From NCBI GenBank assembly GCA_016784025.1, contig JADHVL010000009.1, forward strand, positions 62,001 to 126,000: 64,000 nucleotides of DNA, read 5' to 3'. The notes below the pieces were generated by a model that had not been told where the DNA came from, did not search any database, and worked only from the letters and a program-made list of their open reading frames with translations. Source of the stretch: Fidelibacterota bacterium (lineage in GTDB: Bacteria; Fidelibacterota; UBA8477; JABMPR01). How positions within the stretch are numbered: the first letter of the stretch is position 1; each line of letters opens with the position of its first letter. This document shows positions 27,327 through 34,719 of this stretch, one piece after another. The translations under genes and the position numbers were made by a program.

Positions 27327-27355
27327 AATATAGACGACCATTAATGCCAACACAA
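27327..27355 (-). promoter_or_regulatory. Putative promoter of the cmk-rpsA gene
   Basis: Minus-strand TTGTGT (27350-27355) and TATATT (27327-27332) are 17 bases apart, about 55 bases before the cmk ATG. The -10 region is embedded in GCAATATAGACG (plus-strand reading, 27325-27336), identical to the element in front of ugd. A second AT-rich run (TATATAAAATAATATT) lies closer to the gene and could hold another -10. Confidence 0.5.
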
Positions 27356-27408
27356 CCCAGAATAGTTGACCTAAATAATTGAATTTTATAAGGGAGAGCT
27401 TGCAAGAA

Positions 27409-29118
27409 CTACTTGATGCGATAGCCTTTATCCTCATACTCCAGAACCCAGTTTACGATGATACCAATGTCCATGCGTTGGGTTGCTCCCAGAAAACGTC
27501 TGTTCCTGAAGTAATATGAAGAATAATCCTGTTTGGTTTCCTTCTCCATATCATCCCCCAATGCTGCAAGTCTTTCCTGCCATTTGATGATATTCGATTT
27601 CCGCAAATCCAGCCAGCCACCGCTGGTCCATTTCTCAATATTATCAGGGTTAACATCCAGTACAGTTCGTCCCTCAAAATTGGGTTCTGACATATCAGGA
27701 CCGCGCAAAAATGTGATACCATCCTTCAAAAGAATCGGTGTACCAACCGAGAGGATTGTTGAACGTAACTCTTTATTCGTGAGAATTTCCGCTTCCATTT
27801 GAGCGGCAAGCTCATCAGGATCAGCAGTTAACACGTCTGAAATATTTCCCTTGAGACGTTTGAGAATGTAGACTTCATACAATAGTTTTGTTAAACGCGG
27901 TGGACCCAATAACTCGAAAGCCACACTATCTTTCCCGGTTTCTTCCTCAAGAGCTTCCATTTTCTTCAGCGCATCCTTGCGGATCAGCCCGGCACGATAG
28001 GAAGGTGCCAGTACAGATGAATCAAGACTGGAGATGATATCATTACCTGTGTTTCCACCCATAATCTCAAGGAGTGTCAGATCTGCAATTTCTTCAGGGG
28101 TGACAAATTCCATTTGACCTTCCCCAGTCAAAACCGAGAATTCTCCAGCAGAAAAATAGCCATTCTCACCTGCATCTATATAAACTGACTCCAAAAACTC
28201 GTCTCCCAGCCGATCCCAGGTAGATTTTGGGGATTTACTCAGGGAGTCACCCAGTATGGTGGCTTCTCCTGGCAGGGAATCATAGAGGGGAATGTGACTT
28301 CCTCTTCTCACTACTTTTCCAAAGCCAATTTTTTTCCAGGCTATGGCTGCAGTAGGTTTGATTTCCTTGATGATCGGTGCCTGTGGTGTTCGTCCAAGCA
28401 ACCAGAGCAGCATGGTGTGAGCACCCGCCAGCGATGACTTACTCATCAGCATTTTTGAAGGTTTGTCTTCTGAATGGGTATAGGGAATATTAAAGCCCAT
28501 ACCACCTGTTCCACTGGTACCCACCTTCAAGTAGAGTTTTGTATCAGCCTGTCGCATACTTTCGATAAGAATCTGCACGTGACGAATTAATTGTGGAATA
28601 TATAGGGTTGAAATAATTCGCTCCACGGTCTCGATCAACTTATCGTCGGCAGTTTTACCCTTGCGAATTTCATTTATCTCCGCTCTGAGCTCAGCAACGA
28701 TCTGATAAACATTCTGATAGGCAAAGGCGGTGGCCGTGTTGATGCAATCAATGAGAATCTGAGGTTTATGGGTATCCATGATCTGGTATAATTTTGAATT
28801 ATTAATGATATCTGGACCGAGATCGTCGTAAATGTCATGAATCATTAATTCTACCTGTTCTGGTTTGGAATAAATATCCGCCTTTGATAAATAGGACAAT
28901 TCATTTCGTACAAACAGATCACCGTGTACAGAAATTATTTTTGTTCCCTGATTAAGGGGATGATTTTCAAGTATGGCCTGAATTTCTGCGGCCTCATTTT
29001 CCCGGAGAGATGTCACGATTAATTCAGATGGTTTTTCTTCAAGTAATTGTTTGGCAATGGCTTGACCCACCAGCCCCCAACCACCAAGTATTAATACTCG
29101 TTTACCTTTAATGTCCAT
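27409..29118 (-). CDS. Large Rossmann-fold protein of unknown function
   Basis: A 569-residue soluble protein. The N-terminus has a dinucleotide-binding motif, VLILGGWGLVGQAIAKQLL (GxxGxxG with a following basic/polar patch), as in short-chain dehydrogenases and epimerases. A later KLYLKVGTSGTGGMGFNIPYTHSE segment near residue 190 may be the substrate-side loop. The remaining 300 residues have no domain I know, so the protein is far larger than a normal SDR (about 250-350 residues). There is no signal peptide. Its start overlaps the end of the rluB gene by 11 bases, placing it at the end of the trpS-scpA-scpB-rluB operon. The reaction is unknown; NAD(P) use is inferred. Confidence 0.7.
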   Translation of the reverse strand: MDIKGKRVLILGGWGLVGQAIAKQLLEEKPSELIVTSLRENEAAEIQAILENHPLNQGTKIISVHGDLFVRNELSYLSKADIYSKPEQVELMIHDIYDDLGPDIINNSKLYQIMDTHKPQILIDCINTATAFAYQNVYQIVAELRAEINEIRKGKTADDKLIETVERIISTLYIPQLIRHVQILIESMRQADTKLYLKVGTSGTGGMGFNIPYTHSEDKPSKMLMSKSSLAGAHTMLLWLLGRTPQAPIIKEIKPTAAIAWKKIGFGKVVRRGSHIPLYDSLPGEATILGDSLSKSPKSTWDRLGDEFLESVYIDAGENGYFSAGEFSVLTGEGQMEFVTPEEIADLTLLEIMGGNTGNDIISSLDSSVLAPSYRAGLIRKDALKKMEALEEETGKDSVAFELLGPPRLTKLLYEVYILKRLKGNISDVLTADPDELAAQMEAEILTNKELRSTILSVGTPILLKDGITFLRGPDMSEPNFEGRTVLDVNPDNIEKWTSGGWLDLRKSNIIKWQERLAALGDDMEKETKQDYSSYYFRNRRFLGATQRMDIGIIVNWVLEYEDKGYRIK

Positions 29119-29848
29119 GTGCCAATTCCTTCAATTTTGCGATCTCGGCAGCTGATAATACCCGATATTTACCCAGGGAAAGATCATCCACTCTTAAAAA
29201 TGCAAATTGCTCTCTGTGGAGTTTCACCACCTTGTGACCCAGAGCCATAAAAATTCTCTTTATTTCGCGTTTACGACCCTCTCTAAGGATGAGTCTGATT
29301 TCTGTAAATCTATCGAAATAGTTGTAATCAAGAACCTCTGCGATTGCTGGTGTTTTAGCTTCAATATTTATGCCAAGCGGCAGACGATCCAGATCCTCCG
29401 AGCTCACCTGCCCCAACACGCGTACAGCATATGTTTTGGGAATTTGAAATTTTGGATGGGTCAAACTATAGGCCAGATCTCCATCATTGGTGAGAATAAT
29501 CGCCCCTGTCGTATCAAAATCCAATCTCCCCACTGGATAAATTCTATCCTTTGATGGAATTAAATCAATTATTGTGGTCCTGCCATAGGGATCATTGGTA
29601 GTGCTGATGACCTGTGTAGGCTTATTGAGGAGAAAGTATTGATAGTCTGGTTCGAGTATGATCTGCTTCCCTTGAAAGACAACCTCGTCTGATAATGGAT
29701 TTACACGTGTAGCCGGATTGCTCTCAATCTGACCATTGATTGTCACCAAACCTTTTTGAATAAGGTCATCACAGACCCGTCGTGAACCCAGACCAGCCAT
29801 TGCCAGATAGCGATTGAATCGTATCTGCTCTTCAGATTTTTCAGACAT
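29108..29848 (-). CDS. rluB: 23S rRNA pseudouridine synthase (RluB/RsuA family)
   Basis: Converts a specific uridine of ribosomal RNA to pseudouridine. From the ATG at 29848 it is 246 residues: an S4 RNA-binding domain (RFNRYLAMAGLGSRRVCDDLI, about 8-60) and the catalytic domain, with the active aspartate in VGRLDFDTTGAIILTNDG around residue 105, and the family element REGRKREIKRI near residue 195. The frame could start at a TTG at 29884, which would add 12 residues with no family match. Gene order scpA-scpB-rluB is widespread in bacteria and supports RluB over RsuA. Confidence 0.9.
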   Translation of the reverse strand: MSEKSEEQIRFNRYLAMAGLGSRRVCDDLIQKGLVTINGQIESNPATRVNPLSDEVVFQGKQIILEPDYQYFLLNKPTQVISTTNDPYGRTTIIDLIPSKDRIYPVGRLDFDTTGAIILTNDGDLAYSLTHPKFQIPKTYAVRVLGQVSSEDLDRLPLGINIEAKTPAIAEVLDYNYFDRFTEIRLILREGRKREIKRIFMALGHKVVKLHREQFAFLRVDDLSLGKYRVLSAAEIAKLKELAHGH

Positions 29849-29892
29849 ATCACTCAAGATTTTGGTCGTGATTCCAGGGATCAATTGGCTGA

Positions 29893-30447
29893 TTAAACCA
29901 ACTCGTTGTCATCCTCAGCCAGAATATCCTCTACTTCTCTCAGTCGTGGTAAATCTTTGACGGAATTAAGACCAAAATACTGTAGAAACTCCGTACTGGT
30001 CCTATACAAAAGGGCACGACCCGGGCTATCCTCACGACCTCGAATTTCCAATAATTTCCGATCGAGGAGTGTTCTCAAGGAAGAATCAGAGCTGACACCA
30101 CGAATGGACTCAATATCATTTCTGGTGACAGGTTGTTTGTAACTCACAATAGCCAGTGTTTCCAGAGCAGCCTGAGACAATCGGAGTTTCCCAGATTTGG
30201 AGAAAAGGCCCTTAATGTAGGATTCAAACTCTGCGTTGGTCACTATCTGATATCCACCAGCAACTTCTTTGATAAAGAATGCTCTCCCGGACTTCTCATA
30301 ATCTGAAGCCAGTTCGCGAATGACTTCCTGAAGGGGTATTTTGCTGCCACTGTCGCCGAGACAGGTATGAAAGCGAGCTTCTGTCAAAGGCTCTGGTGTG
30401 GCAATCAACAAAGCTTCAACAATCTGTTTTAGTTCATTAATTTCCAA
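29893..30447 (-). CDS. scpB: Segregation and condensation protein B
   Basis: ScpB is a winged-helix kleisin-binding partner of the SMC complex that compacts and separates chromosomes. I place the start at TTG 30447, which has AAGGGG 8 bases upstream and gives MEINELKQIVEALL, the usual N-terminus, with 184 residues in all. An upstream ATG at 30477 would add MIYLYQGVAL without a ribosome binding site. Family motifs include EALLIATPEPLTEARF, KLRLSQAALETLAIVSYKQPVTR and IESIRGVSSD. The start lies within the scpA 3' end, so translation should be coupled and the two subunits made together. Confidence 0.92.
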   Translation of the reverse strand: MEINELKQIVEALLIATPEPLTEARFHTCLGDSGSKIPLQEVIRELASDYEKSGRAFFIKEVAGGYQIVTNAEFESYIKGLFSKSGKLRLSQAALETLAIVSYKQPVTRNDIESIRGVSSDSSLRTLLDRKLLEIRGREDSPGRALLYRTSTEFLQYFGLNSVKDLPRLREVEDILAEDDNELV

Positions 30448-31171
30448 AAGTGCTACCCCTTGATATAAATAGATCATCAAACAATTTAGATTGTTTTACT
30501 TTTACCTGACGATTCCTCAACATCTCAAGAATGGCCAGAAAAGTGACAACCACCACCAACCGAGATTCGAATTTCTCCAACAGACCTGCAAAACTCAATT
30601 TGGCTTTTGCCTGAAGCAAGCCATTCAGAAATCCTACCTGTTCACTTAGCGTAACTTCTTCAACAGCAACCGAATGAGTGGCAGGTTCTTCATAGTTTTT
30701 AATGAGATATTGAAAAGTAAGCATGATATCATACAGTTTTACATCTTCTAAAATAGCCGTATTGTCTTCCTGCTGGGGATTCCATGTGGCTGGGATATGA
30801 TAATAGTGTGGTCGTTCAAATCTTTCCATTTCAGAAAATGTTGATGTTGCTTCTTTATAGCGCTTGTATTCGAGCAACATATTCATCAACTCGGTGCGTG
30901 GATCTTCAATCTCATCATCACCATTGGCCTCGATAGGCAACAACATCCGGGCTTTGATTTTCATCAGTGTGGCCGCCATGAGAACAAAATCACCAGCGGA
31001 GTAAAGTTTCAGTTCTTTGGCCAGATCAACATAATCAAGAAAATCCTTAGTGATTTGAGCGATGGGTATGTCATAAATATTTAATTCATCACGCTTTATT
31101 AAAAACAATAACAGATCCAGTGGACCTTCAAACATTTCCAGATCAATACGATGGAGTTGATTCTTCATCAC
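30437..31171 (-). CDS. scpA: Segregation and condensation protein A (kleisin)
   Basis: The kleisin subunit that bridges the SMC heads, here 244 residues. The N-terminal domain has the hallmark FEGPLDLLLFLIKRDELNIYDIPIAQIT (first 40 residues, seen across 30437-31171), then FVLMAATLMKIKARMLLP, and a C-terminal winged helix with SRLVVVVTFLAILEMLR. The first codons overlap the trpS stop by 4 bases (ATGA), and scpB begins inside its 3' end. The smc gene itself is not in the window. Confidence 0.94.
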   Translation of the reverse strand: MMKNQLHRIDLEMFEGPLDLLLFLIKRDELNIYDIPIAQITKDFLDYVDLAKELKLYSAGDFVLMAATLMKIKARMLLPIEANGDDEIEDPRTELMNMLLEYKRYKEATSTFSEMERFERPHYYHIPATWNPQQEDNTAILEDVKLYDIMLTFQYLIKNYEEPATHSVAVEEVTLSEQVGFLNGLLQAKAKLSFAGLLEKFESRLVVVVTFLAILEMLRNRQVKVKQSKLFDDLFISRGSTFGN

Positions 31172-32190
31172 GACCGGCCGGCAGGTACAAATCCTAATTT
31201 TCGATAGACTTTACTGATGGTTTTTGAGGCCATCTGTCTGGCTCGAATAGCGCCTTCATCCAAAACTCCAGAGAGATAACCTTTGTCGCCCATGATTTTA
31301 TCATAGCGTTGTTGAAATGGCTCTAAAAAGGCAACGAGGGAATCTGCCAGCTCGCCTTTAAAACTGCTATACTGCTGGCCTTCGAAACGTAAAGCAACTT
31401 CTAGAGGCTGCAGATCATTCAGAACAGAAAAAATTGTCAGCAAATTCCCTATACCAGGTTTTTTCAGAGAGTCGGGTGTGATCTCTCTTGCAGAGTCAGT
31501 GACGGCACGCTTGATTTTGCGTCTTAATACATCTGGCGGATCAAGGAGAGATATGTAATTATTTTCATTACTATCAGATTTAGACATCTTTTTGTCAACA
31601 TCTTGAAGACTCATTATTCTCGCTCCTGCTTGGGGGATAAATGGCTCAGGAACTTTGAAGGTTGGACTGTAAGTATTGTTAAATCGATTCGCAATATCTC
31701 GGGTCAACTCAAGATGCTGTTTTTGGTCCGCACCTACAGGAACAAGATCTGTTTGATAGAGCAAAATATCGGCGGCCATCAAAGCTGGATAGGCATATAG
31801 ACCTGCGTTGACATTGTCCTCATGTCGCTTTGATTTATCCTTAAACTGGGTCATTCTATTCAATTCACCCATATAGGTATAGCAGTTTAGCACCCAGGCG
31901 AGTTCAGCGTGTTGAGGTACATGAGATTGAATAAATATGACATTTTCTTCTGGATTAATATCCGCCGCCAGATATTGTGCAGCAAAGGATAAGCATCTGT
32001 TTCTTAAATCTGCAGGTTTCTGGCGAACTGTGATTGCATGCATATCTACAACCATAAAAATGCCTAGATAATCTTGCTGCATCTGCACCCAATTTCGCAT
32101 TGCTCCAACATAATTCCCCAGGGCTAAGTGTCCTGAAGGTTGAATACCTGAAAGCAGAATTGGTTTTTTATCTTTTTGTACGTTGCTCAT
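31168..32190 (-). CDS. trpS: Tryptophanyl-tRNA synthetase
   Basis: Class I synthetase charging tRNA-Trp; 340 residues, the normal bacterial size. The HIGH-type element is PSGHLALGNYVGAMRNW (about 17-33), the KMSKS loop is KKMSKSDSNENN near residue 195, and VPVGADQKQHLELTRDIA is the usual tryptophan-site segment. It starts 20 bases after the NlpC/P60 stop and leads into scpA by an ATGA overlap, so it is part of the trpS-scpA-scpB-rluB unit. Confidence 0.97.
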   Translation of the reverse strand: MSNVQKDKKPILLSGIQPSGHLALGNYVGAMRNWVQMQQDYLGIFMVVDMHAITVRQKPADLRNRCLSFAAQYLAADINPEENVIFIQSHVPQHAELAWVLNCYTYMGELNRMTQFKDKSKRHEDNVNAGLYAYPALMAADILLYQTDLVPVGADQKQHLELTRDIANRFNNTYSPTFKVPEPFIPQAGARIMSLQDVDKKMSKSDSNENNYISLLDPPDVLRRKIKRAVTDSAREITPDSLKKPGIGNLLTIFSVLNDLQPLEVALRFEGQQYSSFKGELADSLVAFLEPFQQRYDKIMGDKGYLSGVLDEGAIRARQMASKTISKVYRKLGFVPAGRS

Positions 32191-32210
32191 AATTTAGACA
32201 TCTTCAATTT

Positions 32211-33002
32211 TTATATGACCCGGATGGTTCTGGTATATGTTTTTTCATATTTCTCAAGATAAAGATCAGGATGATCAGCGTTCATACTATTCATTTTTAC
32301 AAAACCTGATGCATGAATAAAATCGCCTTGACCCAGCGATATAGCAACATGGGTAATCTTATCTGAATTCTCGGTAAAGAAGATCAAGTCGCCAACTTCC
32401 CAATTTGAAAAATCATCGTCAACGATGGTACCCACATCAGCTTGCAGGTAGGCATCACGGGGGAGTCGTAACCCATTTAAACCATAAACGGTTTGGACAA
32501 AGCCAGAACAATCAAAGCCCTTTGGAGATCGGCCACCCCAAAAATATTGAATTCCCTGAAACCCAAATGCGGTTTGAATGAGTCGCTCAACGTCAACAGA
32601 ATCCACGAGAGGTCGCGGACTTTTTTGAACCCATCCTTCCACACCATCAGGGAGCAGCAGTTGTACCCATCCCCCATCTTGGTCAAGCAATGGAAGTCGT
32701 GATAGGAGAGTAATATCACGAATAGTATTTGATTGGGTGTCAGGACTCTGAAATATCCAGGAAATCTGTTCGCCATGATAATAAAAGGTGTGATTCTCCC
32801 ATGAAGCAGGTTTATCAATGACAAAAAACCGAGCTACCCAGCCCTCATATTTGTCTTCTTGTCTCACCCTAAGCCAATCACCCCTATCCTCCAGCACTTC
32901 TAATGTCTCACCCAGGTGAGTCTGTGAAGTCGCTTCAGATTTAAAAGCCGCATCCCGGTATATGAATGCAATACTGACATTTGTTAACAACTGTAAGGCC
33001 AA
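32211..33002 (-). CDS. NlpC/P60 endopeptidase with SH3 domains (YkfC-like)
   Basis: A predicted gamma-D-glutamyl-diamino-acid endopeptidase of peptidoglycan stem peptides. Two bacterial SH3 domains (about residues 1-60 and 65-135, with GDWLRVRQEDKYEGWVARF) precede the NlpC/P60 catalytic domain: cysteine in SPKGFDCSGFVQTVYG near residue 170, histidine in ITHVAISLGQG, and a third polar residue in FIHASG. The two-SH3 plus NlpC/P60 layout is that of YkfC-type murein-recycling enzymes. I choose TTG at 33002 (263 residues) because AGGAGG stands 6 bases upstream; the SH3 domain then starts at once and there is no signal peptide, hinting at a cytoplasmic enzyme. A longer frame from 33053 has no ribosome binding site. 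The chosen site is masked by a hairpin. Confidence 0.85.
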   Translation of the reverse strand: MALQLLTNVSIAFIYRDAAFKSEATSQTHLGETLEVLEDRGDWLRVRQEDKYEGWVARFFVIDKPASWENHTFYYHGEQISWIFQSPDTQSNTIRDITLLSRLPLLDQDGGWVQLLLPDGVEGWVQKSPRPLVDSVDVERLIQTAFGFQGIQYFWGGRSPKGFDCSGFVQTVYGLNGLRLPRDAYLQADVGTIVDDDFSNWEVGDLIFFTENSDKITHVAISLGQGDFIHASGFVKMNSMNADHPDLYLEKYEKTYTRTIRVI

Positions 33003-33027
33003 AATGCCCCTCCTTTGCGAGGAGGAA
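33003..33027 (-). promoter_or_regulatory. Hairpin occluding the Shine-Dalgarno of the NlpC/P60 gene
   Basis: In the minus-strand mRNA, CCTCCT pairs exactly with AGGAGG (33009-33014 against 33020-33025, loop CGCAA); two flanking T-G pairs can extend it to 8 bp. AGGAGG is the gene's best ribosome binding site, 6 bases from the TTG start. The stem should hide it when folded, a layout typical of translational control such as RNA thermometers. No stretch of Ts follows, so it is not a terminator. Confidence 0.6.
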
Positions 33028-33130
33028 TTTAATCGATGATAACGGTGAAACAAGGGTTGCTAAAATCTGGTATCTCTACAAAACTCAATGTACTGATTGT
33101 GTGGAAAATAGTGTTTGCCCACCTCTAGGC

Positions 33131-33159
33131 TTTACAGTAAATAGTCGCCATGTTAGATG
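33131..33159 (+). promoter_or_regulatory. Weak candidate promoter for the menaquinone operon
   Basis: TTTACA (33131-33136) and TAGATG (33154-33159) are 17 bases apart on the plus strand, about 60 bases before the menF ATG, in the gap between the divergent NlpC/P60 and menF genes. The -35 matches 5 of 6 bases of TTGACA and the -10 only 4 of 6 of TATAAT. Confidence 0.3.
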
Positions 33160-33221
33160 AAACACTTCAACTCTTTCGGCGATATCCCGCATCTACATTC
33201 TGAGAAGTAAAACTGACTAAT

Positions 33222-34589
33222 ATGGACCCATTCGCATTTTCTACTGCTAAACTCCGCCTTCTTGAACAAATTCGAAATGCCTGTTCGGAATCTGAGTCTC
33301 ATGATGCACCTCGAATGATTCGCTGTAAGGTGGAAGTCGAGAATGTGGCTGCTATGCAATGGCTGGCTTGCCAATCCATTCCTATCAAGACTTACTGGGC
33401 CAACCGCAACCAGGAATTCAAAATGGCCGGGCTTGGGATTGCCCATGAAATTTCAGGACAGCAAACTCCAGACCTGACCAAACTCTTTACTGAATTGCGC
33501 GTCCTCCTGGATCCAAAGTATCCAGATCTTAGATACTATGGTGGTTTCCAATTCAATCAAGGCAGCAAACCCTCTCAAGAGTGGAAAAGTTTTGGCGCCT
33601 ACCGCTTCATTATTCCCCTGTTCGAGCTGCATCGTTCCGAAGAGGGAACCTTTCTGGTCTGTAACTTTCTCCAGAACATTGAAAATTGTAATCCTCCAGA
33701 GGCCATCGTTAAGCAACTCGAGGATGTTCAATTTGAACTTACCATGAGTGACTGGGAAGAACGAACCATATTACACCGCCGAGATATCCCAGACCGTGCA
33801 GAGTGGCAATCCTCACTTGATACTGCACTTGAAGAAATGGAAACAGGTAAATACGAGAAGGTGGTTCTAGCAAGAAAAGCTACTTTAACCTTCAATGATC
33901 CAGTTGATCCTGTTGCCTACTTGCTTCGTCTGAGGAGAATGACTGAAGAAACCTTTAATTTTTATTTCCAGGCTGACGAAGGTCATGCTTTTTTGGGAGC
34001 CACACCTGAAAGGTTATTCAAACGCCAGGGGCGCACACTCCACACAGAAGCCATCGCAGGTACTCGCCCCAGGGGATTAACAACCCGTGATGATGAACGT
34101 TATGCCAGGGCATTGCTGAATTCGGAGAAAGAAGTCAGAGAGCACAGCATAGTTGTTGATATGATCAAAAATGTCCTTGAGAAGTACTGTCATAACCTGG
34201 TAATGGATGAAGAAGTTCAAATCACGCGACTTTCCCATGTCCAACATCTCTGTAAACATTTCAAGGGTGAATTGGATCCCGAAACCAGTGACGCAGATTT
34301 GATCAAAGCTTTGCATCCCACACCTGCTATGGGTGGCTATCCCACCGATATTGCGCTGGAGGCAATTGAAGATCTTGAGCCATTCAATCGGGGCTGGTAT
34401 GCTGCTCCCATAGGATTTGTGGGACATGATCATACCGAGTTTGTGGTAGCAATTCGCTCTGCTCTTATTGAGAAGGAACGAGTTTCCCTTTATTCAGGTG
34501 CCGGGATAGTATTAGGTTCAGATCCCGCCGAAGAATGGCAAGAGATAGAAGACAAGATCAGCAAATTTTTAAAAGCACTGGATCTCTAA
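33222..34589 (+). CDS. menF: Isochorismate synthase
   Basis: First committed enzyme of menaquinone synthesis, converting chorismate to isochorismate. At 455 residues it carries the chorismate-binding domain in its C-terminal half: EKVVLARKATLTF, HTEAIAGTRPRG near residue 285, SEKEVREHSIVVDMI, HPTPAMGGYP and GAGIVLGSDPAEEWQEIEDK. The N-terminal half is the less conserved helical/beta part. It opens the plus-strand men cluster. Other chorismate enzymes (EntC, salicylate synthase) share the fold, but the neighbouring menD-H-B-A-C-E fixes the role. Confidence 0.95.
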   Translation: MDPFAFSTAKLRLLEQIRNACSESESHDAPRMIRCKVEVENVAAMQWLACQSIPIKTYWANRNQEFKMAGLGIAHEISGQQTPDLTKLFTELRVLLDPKYPDLRYYGGFQFNQGSKPSQEWKSFGAYRFIIPLFELHRSEEGTFLVCNFLQNIENCNPPEAIVKQLEDVQFELTMSDWEERTILHRRDIPDRAEWQSSLDTALEEMETGKYEKVVLARKATLTFNDPVDPVAYLLRLRRMTEETFNFYFQADEGHAFLGATPERLFKRQGRTLHTEAIAGTRPRGLTTRDDERYARALLNSEKEVREHSIVVDMIKNVLEKYCHNLVMDEEVQITRLSHVQHLCKHFKGELDPETSDADLIKALHPTPAMGGYPTDIALEAIEDLEPFNRGWYAAPIGFVGHDHTEFVVAIRSALIEKERVSLYSGAGIVLGSDPAEEWQEIEDKISKFLKALDL

Positions 34590-34719
34590 ACTCACCCCCT
34601 CCCCGGGTTTACCGGTTATCTCGTAACCATGTTTTGTCACTTTATTCAAAGTCCTTCTTCATTAGATTATGGGCTATGAGATTATTTCATTTAACCCCAT
34701 TTAATTGGTCTACTGATCT

